The notes beneath the pieces are model-generated. The model saw only the letters and a program-made list of their open reading frames with translations. It made no database searches and had not been told where the DNA came from. This document shows, in pieces, positions 1 through 8,050 of a DNA stretch of 64,000 nucleotides (position 1 is its first letter; each line of letters begins with the position of its first letter). The stretch comes from Sporosarcina ureae DSM 2281. GTDB lineage: Bacteria > Bacillota > Bacilli > Bacillales_A > Planococcaceae. The position numbers were made by a program, and so were the translations under genes. Where the stretch lies: positions 83,705 through 147,704 of the forward strand of contig NZ_AUDQ01000008.1 in NCBI RefSeq assembly GCF_000425545.1, written 5' to 3'.

Positions 1-1
1 G

Positions 2-577
2 TATGAGCAAGCGCGAAAAGGACTAGACGAACAATTTGATATGACGTTCCTGACACCTATGTCCTTCAACAATACGTACACACTCGCTGTCTCCAAAGCA
101 TTCCAAAAAGAGTACGGACTGAAAACGATATCTGATCTGGCCGCGGTCGAAAAGGCTGTAAAAGCAGGTTTCACTCTCGAATTTAATGATCGCGAAGATG
201 GTTACCTAGGCATTCAAAACCTTTACGGTATCACGTTCCCTTCCATCCAAACGATGGAGCCGAAGCTACGCTATCAGGCAATAGAAGCAGGTGAGATCAA
301 CTTAATGGATGCCTATTCGACAGATAGCGAACTACGCGAATATGAATTGACAGTTCTCGAAGACGACAAAGAACTGTTCCCTCCATATCAAGGTGCGCCA
401 TTGCTTCGTAAAGAGACGCTTGCGAAGTATCCAGAGCTTGAGGATGCGTTAAATAGCCTTGCTGGTATTGTGACAGATGATGAGATGCGTGAAATGAATT
501 ATCAAGTAAACGCGGAAGGTGCCAAAGCGAAGGAAGTTGCAAAGGCATTTTTGAAAGAACAAGGTTTGTTGGAGTAG
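2..577 (+). CDS. Glycine betaine/carnitine/choline ABC transporter substrate-binding protein, C-terminal part (5' end outside window)
   Basis: The reading frame is open from base 2 to the stop at 577, so the gene enters from the left edge and the first ATG at 41 is internal. The visible 191 residues are the C-terminal lobe of a type II periplasmic-binding fold of the OpuBC/OpuCC/ProX osmoprotectant family. Recognisable segments are the N-N-T-Y-T-L-A-V hinge, an acidic D-R-E-D-G-Y loop, the D-A-Y-S-T-D segment and a P-P-Y-Q-G-A-P-L-L-R motif. The protein would sit outside the membrane and deliver compatible solutes to an Opu permease. Whether it is a free lipoprotein or the tail of a permease fusion cannot be told. 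No terminator hairpin follows the stop directly; the 21-bp repeat block begins 35 bases later. Confidence 0.85.
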   Translation, partial: YEQARKGLDEQFDMTFLTPMSFNNTYTLAVSKAFQKEYGLKTISDLAAVEKAVKAGFTLEFNDREDGYLGIQNLYGITFPSIQTMEPKLRYQAIEAGEINLMDAYSTDSELREYELTVLEDDKELFPPYQGAPLLRKETLAKYPELEDALNSLAGIVTDDEMREMNYQVNAEGAKAKEVAKAFLKEQGLLE

Positions 578-612
578 TAGTCCGGGTGGCGTGACTGACC
601 AGTGTACGCATT

Positions 613-758
613 GAGCGGTTATACGACCAGTATGATCGCCTACGGAGCGAGATAGAGCGGTTATACGTGTTAATAGAGCACTTAGACACTGTCTTAGAGC
701 GGTTAACCAAACACTATGATCGCTTATACGAATTAATGAGCGAAACTGTACAGCGCTC
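613..758. repeat. 21-bp phased tandem repeat, short locus (about 7 units)
   Basis: The pentamer GAGCG, or a one-base variant, starts at 613, 634, 655, 676, 697, 718 and 738. This gives a 21-bp period with one single-base slip at the end. The best units begin GAGCGGTTATAC followed by nine variable bases. Right after it, inverted copies (CGCTC near 754 and 762) lie in the same gap. The same unit occurs in the longer array near the other end of the window. Open frames across it are by-products of a stop-free 21-bp unit. Confidence 0.75.
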
Positions 759-795
759 TCCCGCTCACTACGCGCTATCAATATAAGACAAAAAA

Positions 796-828
796 CAGTC
801 ACCGACAGATATACCCTGCCGGTGACTG
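796..828. terminator. Rho-independent terminator, convergent genes
   Basis: CAGTCACCG pairs with CGGTGACTG, extended inside by CAG/CTG. On the minus strand the hairpin is followed by TTTTTTG, so it fits the end of the acyl-CoA dehydrogenase-like gene. The plus side has a weaker T-rich tail. Confidence 0.8.
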
Positions 829-844
829 CTTTAATTTGATTTAA

Positions 845-2077
845 TTAATCCATCCAAGGAACTTCGATCATTGTACGGCCGATCCACTCACGCAACACTT
901 CGTTTGTTGGTCCCATAATAGCACCAGCACGCCCGTCGCGTACGAACTTCTCTACCTGACCTGTCATATAACCACGACCACCAGAAACTTGCAACGCCGA
1001 ATTCGTAACGTCAATCACCATATCCGCTGCATGCGTCTTCAGCTGCCACAATGGATACAAACACTCCGACAATTCCTTGCCTTCTTTAGTGCAACGATCC
1101 AACGCTTCTGCTGTACGATACAACATACTACGTGCGCTATCTACTTTGATCTGCGCCTTCGCCAACTCATGACGAATGACTTGGTAATCTGTAACGGATG
1201 ATCCCGTATCTGCGTGTACTCTCCGTTTAGCACCATCTGTTGCCATATTTAGAGCACCTTGTGCAATACCGACCCAGCAAGCTGCTGAACCTAGTAAGAA
1301 TAGAGGATCGATCGTGTTGTCGTTGAAATAGCCCATACCGCCTTCGCTACCGATACGGTTTTCAAGAGCCACTTGTACATTTTTAAAGTTCATCGGACCA
1401 CTTGCGTTTCCACGTAGTCCCATTGCATCGAATGGGAATGCTTCGACACCTCGCTGATCATTTTCGACCAATAAGAACATCAAATTATCAGGGTCATCAG
1501 TTTCGGGAGACGTCGTTGCAACTAAATAAAAGTCTGCTTCTCCACCACTTGTGACAAATGACTTTTCTGCGTCCAGCAAATAACCATTAGCATTTCGTAT
1601 TGCTTTACTACCGATATTCCAGAAGTGGCCTCCTGTCGCTCGTTCACTAAATGCTAGGCCACCGATTTGTCCATCACGCAAGCGTGGCAATAAACGTTGA
1701 CGCTGTTCTTCTGTTCCCGCTTCATAAATCGTATGCGCTGTTGTCATATGCATAACCCAGCACATCGTCGTAGACGGGCAATAATGTGCAAAGCTTTCGG
1801 AAAGTACTGCGAATGCTGTGAATCCGTCTTTCAGACCACCCGCTTCAACCGGGATGGTAACAGCTGAATAACCAGACTTCGCAACTTCACGTAAACTTTC
1901 ACGCGGGTAACTTCTCTGTTGATCAGAAATAAGTGCACGTGGCAGCAGTTCTTTCTTGCCTAACGCATGTGCAGCTTTTTGTAATTCTTCATGCCCTTCT
2001 GGACAAGTCCACCATTCGGGAATTTGCATAATTCCTTCTTGTTGTTTTTGTTTTTCCATCATAGCACTTTTTACCAA
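845..2077 (-). CDS. Acyl-CoA dehydrogenase family flavoprotein (non-canonical active site)
   Basis: The product (about 410 residues) has the acyl-CoA dehydrogenase fold: an N-terminal helical domain, a central FAD-binding beta domain with A-F-S-E-R-A-T-G-G and a K-S-F-V-T-S-G strand, and a C-terminal four-helix domain with Q-V-S-G-G-R-G-Y. It should bind FAD and an acyl-CoA or similar substrate in the cytosol. The C-terminal motif where medium-chain enzymes carry Y-E-G-T reads I-M-G-P-T, so the usual catalytic glutamate is glycine. It may use a glutamate elsewhere, as isovaleryl-CoA dehydrogenase does, or do different chemistry. I place the start at TTG 2077, eight bases after GGAG; a GTG at 2086 overlaps that ribosome site. 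No catabolic partner genes are adjacent. Confidence 0.8.
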   Translation of the reverse strand: MVKSAMMEKQKQQEGIMQIPEWWTCPEGHEELQKAAHALGKKELLPRALISDQQRSYPRESLREVAKSGYSAVTIPVEAGGLKDGFTAFAVLSESFAHYCPSTTMCWVMHMTTAHTIYEAGTEEQRQRLLPRLRDGQIGGLAFSERATGGHFWNIGSKAIRNANGYLLDAEKSFVTSGGEADFYLVATTSPETDDPDNLMFLLVENDQRGVEAFPFDAMGLRGNASGPMNFKNVQVALENRIGSEGGMGYFNDNTIDPLFLLGSAACWVGIAQGALNMATDGAKRRVHADTGSSVTDYQVIRHELAKAQIKVDSARSMLYRTAEALDRCTKEGKELSECLYPLWQLKTHAADMVIDVTNSALQVSGGRGYMTGQVEKFVRDGRAGAIMGPTNEVLREWIGRTMIEVPWMD

Positions 2078-2454
2078 AATTACCACTCCATTTTATCATT
2101 TACCTACCTTTTCACTAGCTAGCAAGCAGGCTGTTCTCTATCAACAATATCATGTTTTATGAAATAGTAAAGATTAATCCATTTAATAACTATTATTTTC
2201 ATTTTAAGTAAAAATAAAATATCTAATAAATCCATTCAATTCATCACAAAAACTATTAACTCTCACTCAAGACTTGTATATATAAAACGTTGTAAACACT
2301 ATGAAGCATCAGCGTTAACAGTCATTTCAATTTCCTCATATCTACCCTACCAATTATCATTTTTTATTTAAGTATTATTTATTCAATAAAATTAGACACA
2401 TTTCAATTGAAATTTATAAAGCACTCGATTATTTCAGGTAGTACTATAAAATGC
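2078..2454. other. AT-rich intergenic region between divergent genes
   Basis: This stretch separates the minus-strand dehydrogenase-like gene from the plus-strand lipoprotein gene. It is very AT-rich with scattered TATAAT-like and TTTACA-like hexamers, so it probably holds promoters for both directions. No ORF with a ribosome site and no stable hairpin was seen. Confidence 0.5.
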
Positions 2455-2460
2455 TATAAT
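2432..2460 (+). promoter_or_regulatory. Sigma-A promoter with extended -10 for the lipoprotein gene
   Basis: TATAAT at 2455-2460 is preceded by TG-N (extended -10). Seventeen bases upstream lies a weak -35, TTTCAG. The start codon follows 28 bases later behind GGAGG. Confidence 0.55.
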
Positions 2461-2488
2461 AAAATGTAAAGAGAAGGAGGCGTATGCG

Positions 2489-3091
2489 ATGAAAAAATGG
2501 ATGAGTATCACGATTTTAAGCTGCCTATTATTTCTCACTGCATGTGCGGCAACAGATACGAATAAATTGACGATACCTGAACTTTCAGATCGTGAAAAAC
2601 AAATACTTGAAACAGCTGCCAATACTGCATTTGTTTTTGATTATACAGCCGATCAAAACTATAAAAAGGTAACTCTATGGGTAGAAAAGTATGAAAAAGG
2701 CAAGAAGGTTGCAGAACCAATTAGTGAGCTATCCACTCCAATGCCTGGAGAGTCAACGAAGGGTAGCATCGTTTTGACAGTCACACAAACTCTCGAAGAA
2801 GAACTATTATTCTCTGCAAGTGTAAGTGACGATAAGGGCGCTGCAAGTGTTAGTAATCAAGAAGAGCTGAAAACACTGAAAGACATGGCGACTCTATTTA
2901 ATACCAATCCACAAGAAGGTTTACTTCTTTCGGATAACATGTTGTTGGCAGGTATCATTTACACATCTACAGCAGATGGTTCGCCGACAAGTACATTATC
3001 TTCCGATTTCTATGAACAAAAAGAAGGCTACTTGGACGAATTAAAAGAATATGACGTGGTCTACGTGTTACGGGCTTCATTTGAAAAATAA
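2489..3091 (+). CDS. Predicted lipoprotein, function unknown
   Basis: The 200-residue product starts with a lipoprotein signal: positively charged M-K-K-W, a hydrophobic stretch, and the lipobox L-T-A-C with the cysteine near residue 19. It should be lipid-anchored on the outer face of the membrane. The mature part is acidic, with several beta-like segments, and matches no family I recognise. The start is supported by GGAGG eight bases upstream and an extended -10 promoter. It is a single-gene unit ending at a convergent hairpin shared with yqeY. Confidence 0.7.
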   Translation: MKKWMSITILSCLLFLTACAATDTNKLTIPELSDREKQILETAANTAFVFDYTADQNYKKVTLWVEKYEKGKKVAEPISELSTPMPGESTKGSIVLTVTQTLEEELLFSASVSDDKGAASVSNQEELKTLKDMATLFNTNPQEGLLLSDNMLLAGIIYTSTADGSPTSTLSSDFYEQKEGYLDELKEYDVVYVLRASFEK

Positions 3092-3092
3092 A

Positions 3093-3131
3093 AGAACTGG
3101 CCGACAAGCATACTACTTGTCAGCCAGTTCT
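3093..3131. terminator. Bidirectional terminator hairpin
   Basis: AGAACTGGC-x-GACAAG pairs with CTTGTC-x-GCCAGTTCT around a 7-base loop. The T-rich tail is on the minus strand (TTTTATTTTT), which fits the end of yqeY. It also sits directly behind the lipoprotein stop. Confidence 0.75.
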
Positions 3132-3142
3132 ATATCCGTAAC

Positions 3143-3580
3143 TCAATTCTGCAAATACTCTTTAACTGCCTGCGAAACAGTCTTCCCTTCGGCACGACCA
3201 GCGACTTCCTTCATTACAACGCCAATTGTCTGACCCATTGAGGCATCTTTTGAAATGCCTAATGAAGCAATCAATTCTTTCACTTCTTCCACATTCATCT
3301 GTTTTGGCAAATAGGATTCGACAATTGCAATCTTCGCTTTTTCTGCTTCCACAATGTCTTCTCGATTAGCTTTTATCCCTTCATCGAGTGATTGTTTTGT
3401 TTGCTTTAGCTCACGCTGAACGATTTTGATTTCTTCTTCTTTCGTCAGTTCGCGCTTTAATTCAATCGATTCATTTTGTAGACCTGCACGCAATAAATTA
3501 ATGACACCTTTCTTCATTGTGTCTTTTTCCTTCATCGCAGTTCTTATATCGGCCATTAAACGATCTTGTAATTCTGACAT
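3143..3580 (-). CDS. yqeY: GatB/YqeY domain protein
   Basis: The 145-residue protein matches the full length of the YqeY family. It has an N-terminal helical region (M-S-E-L-Q-D-R-L) with long charged helices and a small C-terminal domain ending in V-K-E-Y-L-Q-N, related to the tail of the GatB subunit of tRNA amidotransferase. The K-I-A-I-V-E-S-Y-L-P-K-Q-M motif is typical. The family is suspected to act with tRNA or tRNA-like substrates, but the reaction is not established. In many Bacillales yqeY lies beside rpsU; here no rpsU is adjacent and the gene stands alone. The start follows GAGG. Confidence 0.9.
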   Translation of the reverse strand: MSELQDRLMADIRTAMKEKDTMKKGVINLLRAGLQNESIELKRELTKEEEIKIVQRELKQTKQSLDEGIKANREDIVEAEKAKIAIVESYLPKQMNVEEVKELIASLGISKDASMGQTIGVVMKEVAGRAEGKTVSQAVKEYLQN

Positions 3581-3876
3581 GGAAATCCCTCGTTTCTATA
3601 GTGTTACGTATAGTATACAAAAAAATCATACATTCAGTCTTGTATTCTTACTCCGTCTGAAATACCGCCCCCTTTTTAGAGTTAAACTTTACTTTCCTCT
3701 TTGCAACTCCTAAACCTCTATTAATGAACTCACAAAACGTATACATCCGCCTTAATTGACGAAACTTCCGGTCTGGTTTACACTTTTTAGTAAGTAACTC
3801 CTTCATATAGTATAAGGACAGAACCCTTATCTGTTGGAGGAGTTTTTCGACATGTATATAAAAAGGAGTTCATTGT

Positions 3877-6069
3877 ATGAAAAAAAGTGTAGTACTGGCG
3901 GAGAAACCTTCCGTAGCGCGGGATATTGCCCGTGTGCTGAACTGCAATAAAAAAGGTAACGGCTATTTAGAAGGCGATAAATATATTGTGACGTGGGCAC
4001 TCGGACACCTAGTAACGCTCGCTGATCCAGAGAATTACGATACGAAATTCAAGACATGGAAACTAGATGATTTGCCGATGATGCCTAAGGATTTAAAACT
4101 AACGGTCATCAAACAAACGAGCAAACAATACAATGCTGTAAAAGCGCAACTGCTTCGCACGGACGTTTCAGATATTATTATTGGTACAGATGCTGGACGT
4201 GAAGGAGAATTAGTTGCTCGGTGGATTATTGAAAAAGCGAAGGTAAATAAGCCAATCAAACGTCTGTGGATTTCATCTGTCACGGACAAAGCAATTAAAG
4301 ATGGTTTCGCCCAGTTAAAGCCAGGTAAAGCATATGAAAATTTATTTGAGGCAGCAGTCGCACGTTCTGAAGCCGATTGGTATATCGGTCTTAATGCCAC
4401 GCGTGCACTGACAACCAAGTTTAACGCACAACTTAACTGCGGACGTGTGCAGACGCCTGTCGTTGCAATTATTGCACAGCGCGAAGAAGAGATTAATACT
4501 TTCCGGCCTAAAACATTTTACGGAGTCGAAGCGCAGTCTGATTCGAAATTAAAACTGACTTGGCAGGATGCAAAAACAGGCGATACACGTTCATTTGACC
4601 GCGACAAACTGTCTGCTATCGTCAAAAAAGTCGATGGGAAACAAGCTATAATTGAAAATGTTGAGAAGAAAGCGAAAAAATCCTTCTCACCAGGTCTATA
4701 CGATTTGACTGAATTACAACGTGACGCCAATAAAATGTTTGGCTACTCAGCAAAAGATACACTCAACATTATGCAAAAATTATATGAACAACATAAAATA
4801 CTAACCTATCCACGCACCGACTCTCGTTTCCTTTCAAATGATCTCGTCGCAACACTTCCCGAGCGCTTGAAAACAGTCGGTATAGGCGAATATCGTTCCC
4901 TTGCGAATAAAATATTGAAGAAACCAATTAAAACGAGTAAATCATTCGTTGACGATAGCAAAGTATCTGATCACCACGCAATCATTCCGACAGAAGAAAT
5001 CGTATTTCTTGATAAATTGTCTGATCGCGAGCGAAAAATCTATGATTTGGTCGTCAAGCGATTCTTAGCTGTTCTGTTCCCAGCACATGAATACGAACAA
5101 TTAACAGTTCATGCAAAAATAGCAGACGAACGGTTCACAGCACGCGGAAAAACGATTTTGGCTGCTGGTTGGAAAGAAGTGTATGACAACCAATTCGACG
5201 AAGAAGAAACTGAACAGGATACGAAAGAACAATTATTACCTAAGCTAGTAGCAGGTGATCAGCTCGACATCAAGCTCATCAAAGAGACATCTGGTCAAAC
5301 GAAGCCCCCTGCACGTTTCAATGAAGCCACACTATTATCCGCCATGGAAAACCCAACGAAGTATATGGGATTACAGGATAAAAAACTCGCAGACACATTG
5401 AAATCAACAGGCGGACTAGGGACAGTGGCAACACGTGCTGATATCATCGACAAGCTATTCAACTCCTTCTTAATCGAAAAACGTGGGAAAGACATCCACG
5501 TCACGAACAAAGGAAAACAGTTGCTCGAGCTAGTACCGGACGAATTGAAATCTCCTTTGCTAACAGCTGAGTGGGAACTAAAATTAGAGAAGATTGCCAA
5601 AGGGCAGTTAAAAAAAGAAGCGTTCATTAATGAAATGAAAGGCTATACGAAAGAAATTGTTTCAGAGATTAAAGCGAGTGAAGCAAAGTTTAAGCATGAT
5701 AATATTTCAACAAAAACATGTCCAGACTGCGGGAAGCCGATGCTTGAAGTAAACGGCAAGCATGGCAAGATGCTTGTTTGTCAGGACCGCGAGTGTGGTC
5801 ACCGTAAAAACGTTTCTCGCGTCACGAACGCTCGTTGTCCGCAGTGTAAGAAGAAGATGGAGCTGCGCGGTGAAGGTGAAGGACAGATCTTTACGTGTAA
5901 GTGTGGTTATCGCGAAAAGCTTTCTACATTTAAGGCTCGTCGCGAGAAAAATTCAAAAGGTAAGGTCAACAAGCGTGATGTACAGAAGTATTTGAAGAAG
6001 AATACTGATGATGAGCCGATCAACAATCCATTTGCGGATGCGTTGAAAGGTTTGAAGTTGGACGACTAA
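3877..6069 (+). CDS. topB: DNA topoisomerase III (type IA)
   Basis: The 730-residue enzyme relaxes negatively supercoiled DNA and decatenates strands through a 5'-phosphotyrosine. The TOPRIM domain opens with V-L-A-E-K-P-S-V-A-R and contains G-T-D-A-G-R-E-G-E near residue 105. The catalytic tyrosine lies in T-Y-P-R-T-D-S-R-F at residue 311. A C-terminal region carries paired cysteines of a zinc-ribbon type (C-P-D-C-G-K, later C-P-Q-C-K and C-K-C-G). The length fits Bacillus TopB. The start is fixed by AAAGGAG shortly upstream. A second, divergent type IA enzyme is encoded near 55.0-57.1 kb. Confidence 0.95.
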   Translation: MKKSVVLAEKPSVARDIARVLNCNKKGNGYLEGDKYIVTWALGHLVTLADPENYDTKFKTWKLDDLPMMPKDLKLTVIKQTSKQYNAVKAQLLRTDVSDIIIGTDAGREGELVARWIIEKAKVNKPIKRLWISSVTDKAIKDGFAQLKPGKAYENLFEAAVARSEADWYIGLNATRALTTKFNAQLNCGRVQTPVVAIIAQREEEINTFRPKTFYGVEAQSDSKLKLTWQDAKTGDTRSFDRDKLSAIVKKVDGKQAIIENVEKKAKKSFSPGLYDLTELQRDANKMFGYSAKDTLNIMQKLYEQHKILTYPRTDSRFLSNDLVATLPERLKTVGIGEYRSLANKILKKPIKTSKSFVDDSKVSDHHAIIPTEEIVFLDKLSDRERKIYDLVVKRFLAVLFPAHEYEQLTVHAKIADERFTARGKTILAAGWKEVYDNQFDEEETEQDTKEQLLPKLVAGDQLDIKLIKETSGQTKPPARFNEATLLSAMENPTKYMGLQDKKLADTLKSTGGLGTVATRADIIDKLFNSFLIEKRGKDIHVTNKGKQLLELVPDELKSPLLTAEWELKLEKIAKGQLKKEAFINEMKGYTKEIVSEIKASEAKFKHDNISTKTCPDCGKPMLEVNGKHGKMLVCQDRECGHRKNVSRVTNARCPQCKKKMELRGEGEGQIFTCKCGYREKLSTFKARREKNSKGKVNKRDVQKYLKKNTDDEPINNPFADALKGLKLDD

Positions 6070-6188
6070 TTCAAAAAGGATTAAACAACATTTCTGTTGT
6101 GTAGCGCCAATTCCTTCAGTGTCAGTGGTCATACTTATTGTTGCTCATTAAAGTTATACTTGTAAAGAGTTCTATAATTAAATTAGAT

Positions 6189-6232
6189 GTAGAACTGCCC
6201 TTGAATTTAACTAAGTTCAAGGGCAGTTCTAC
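6189..6232. repeat. Perfect 17-bp inverted repeat without T-tract
   Basis: GTAGAACTGCCCTTGAA at 6189-6205 is exactly reverse-complemented at 6216-6232 around a 10-base loop. Neither flank has a T-run, so it is not a classic intrinsic terminator, although it lies about 120 bases after topB. It could be an RNA 3' stabiliser or a miniature repeat. Confidence 0.6.
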
Positions 6233-6283
6233 TTCACATACTATTGCCAATGAGTGTTTTAAATCTAATCACTATGAAAGTTA

Positions 6284-6364
6284 GATTGAAGCGGAAGCTG
6301 GCGGCGAATCCCGATGGCTCACCGCGGGCCCATAGGAAAGCGTTCGCCAGCTGGAGCTTCAATC
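6284..6364. repeat. GC-rich palindromic intergenic repeat (81 bp)
   Basis: The outer arms GATTGAAGC and GCTTCAATC enclose inner arms built on AGCTGGCG and CGCCAGCT, forming a long interrupted hairpin. Its GC content is far above the flanks. It resembles the dispersed GC-rich hairpin elements found between genes in Bacillaceae; this relationship is inference. Confidence 0.55.
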
Positions 6365-6407
6365 CACACCACTTCACTCTCTACAGTATTTGCACTTAAA
6401 ATCACTA

Positions 6408-6445
6408 AAAAAGCTGTCCCACAAAACTTCGTGGGACAGCTTTTT
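6408..6445. terminator. Intrinsic terminator of proS
   Basis: AAGCTGTCCCAC pairs perfectly with GTGGGACAGCTT around an 8-base loop, with A/T runs on both sides. It lies ten bases past the proS stop and is functional-looking in both directions. Confidence 0.85.
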
Positions 6446-6454
6446 ATTGCTCTA

Positions 6455-7891
6455 TTAGTAAGCTCTTGCAAACCAAACTGTATGCTTCGATTCATTTCCA
6501 CAGTTAATACAAGCGGATTTCTCTGCCGGTGGGTTGAATGGAATATTACGTGTTGTAAATTTCGTTTCATCTTTGACATGTTCTTCGCACGCGTCATCGC
6601 CACACCAGCCTGCAAGGATCCAGCCTGGAGTTACTTCGTTCGTCGCACTATCTTCAATATGCTTCTTCAACTCGTCTAACGTATCGATATTCGTATGAGA
6701 GTTTTCGTCACGGAACGTACGAGCATTCTCAAGTAAACGCTTCTGCATCGTCTGTAGTTCTTGCTCAATGCTAGCCACAGCTTCAGTCAGATCAACTGCT
6801 ACTTTCTCACCGCCGTCACGCGCTTTCATCAATGCTTGATTGTTGTCAAGATCACGTGGTCCAAGCTCTAGACGTACCGGAACACCTTTTAATTCGTACT
6901 CGTTAAACTTGAAGCCTGGAGACTGATCCGAATCATCCAAACGGACACGAATGCCTTTAGATTTTAATTCAGCGTAGATCTCGTCTAGCTTTTCCATAAT
7001 CGCTGGATTCTTCTTCCAAGGTCCAACTGGGATTAGCACGACTTGTGTCGGTGCAACGCGCGGAGGCAATACAAGACCTTGCTCGTCGCCATGTACCATA
7101 ATAACGGAACCGATCAAGCGTGTTGACGTTCCCCATGATGTTGTATGCACGAACTGGTGCTTATTTTCTTTTGTTAAATATTTAATATCGAATGCTTCCG
7201 CAAACTTTGTTCCAAGATAATGTGAAGTTCCAGCTTGTACCGCTTTACCATCTTTCATCATCGCTTCAATCGAGAATGTATCAACTGCGCCCGCAAAGCG
7301 CTCAGAAGGTGTTTTCTGACCGTCATATACAGGAATTGCCAGTAATTCTTCTACAACTTCTTTGTAGATTTCTAACATTTGCATCGTTTCATGACGCGCT
7401 TCTTCTTCATCTACGTGTGCAGTATGTCCTTCTTGCCATAAAAATTCTGATGTACGAATGAATGGTAGCGTCTTTTTCTCCCAGCGGAATACGTTTGCCC
7501 ACTGGTTGATTAGTACTGGAAGATCACGATAGCTCTTGATCCAGTCAGAATACAAATGACCAATCATCGTTTCAGACGTCGGACGCAGCGCCAAACGTTC
7601 TTCCAATTTCTCGCCCGCCGCTTCTGTCACCCATGGCAATTCTGGAGAGAATCCTTCGATATGATCTTTTTCTTTTTCGAAAAATGACTCTGGAATTAGC
7701 ATTGGGAAATAGGCATTACGGTGACCTGTTTCTTTAAAACGACGATTCATTTCATCCTGAATATGCTCCCAGATTTCATAGCCGTCTGGTTTAAAAGCGA
7801 TACATCCACGTACTGGTGTATAATCCATCAAATCTGCTTTCTGAATCGTATCGATATACCACTTCGTAAAATCATTTTGCTGATTGCTCAT
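6455..7891 (-). CDS. proS: Prolyl-tRNA synthetase, short archaeal/eukaryotic-type
   Basis: The 478-residue class II enzyme charges tRNA-Pro with proline. Motif 2 and 3 features are visible (R-P-T-S-E-T near residue 103, F-R-W-E near 136, and a GlyGly-poor motif 3 region). There is no editing insertion between motifs 2 and 3, which marks the short, archaeal/eukaryotic-like class rather than the long bacterial form. The extra C-terminal domain has cysteine pairs (W-C-G-D-D-A-C and C-I-N-C-G) that would bind zinc, and the protein ends in aromatic-tyrosine (A-R-A-Y), usual for this class. The start follows AAGGAGG. The leader is only about 120 bases and shows no T-box. Confidence 0.93.
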   Translation of the reverse strand: MSNQQNDFTKWYIDTIQKADLMDYTPVRGCIAFKPDGYEIWEHIQDEMNRRFKETGHRNAYFPMLIPESFFEKEKDHIEGFSPELPWVTEAAGEKLEERLALRPTSETMIGHLYSDWIKSYRDLPVLINQWANVFRWEKKTLPFIRTSEFLWQEGHTAHVDEEEARHETMQMLEIYKEVVEELLAIPVYDGQKTPSERFAGAVDTFSIEAMMKDGKAVQAGTSHYLGTKFAEAFDIKYLTKENKHQFVHTTSWGTSTRLIGSVIMVHGDEQGLVLPPRVAPTQVVLIPVGPWKKNPAIMEKLDEIYAELKSKGIRVRLDDSDQSPGFKFNEYELKGVPVRLELGPRDLDNNQALMKARDGGEKVAVDLTEAVASIEQELQTMQKRLLENARTFRDENSHTNIDTLDELKKHIEDSATNEVTPGWILAGWCGDDACEEHVKDETKFTTRNIPFNPPAEKSACINCGNESKHTVWFARAY

Positions 7892-8014
7892 TACTTCATT
7901 TCCTCCTTAGTAAAAACCGCACTCTTGTTATTCCATACTGCTAATCATATAACAAATCAAGCATTCCTACAATTGAATGTCGTCACTATGCCTGTCTGTC
8001 TCCATAAACTCCAT

Positions 8015-8043
8015 AAAAAAACTGCCCTCAATTAAGAGGACAG
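8015..8043 (-). terminator. Intrinsic terminator of the symporter gene
   Basis: Read on the minus strand, CTGTCCTC pairs with GAGGGCAG (one G-T pair) and is followed by TTTTTTT. It lies just past the symporter stop. Confidence 0.8.
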
Positions 8044-8050
8044 CGTTCAA

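Noticed and set aside
297..802. Minus-strand reading frames over the end of the binding-protein gene and the repeat
   Set aside because: They overlap a real gene and the 21-bp repeats, have no ribosome sites and no family resemblance.
3756..3815. Promoter for topB
   Set aside because: TTGACG and TTTACA hexamers and TATAGT/TATAAG boxes exist, but no pair has a spacing of 16-18 bases, so no specific promoter can be called.
7892..8014. T-box before proS
   Set aside because: The leader is too short and contains no T-box motif or Stem I features; the hairpin there belongs to the symporter gene.
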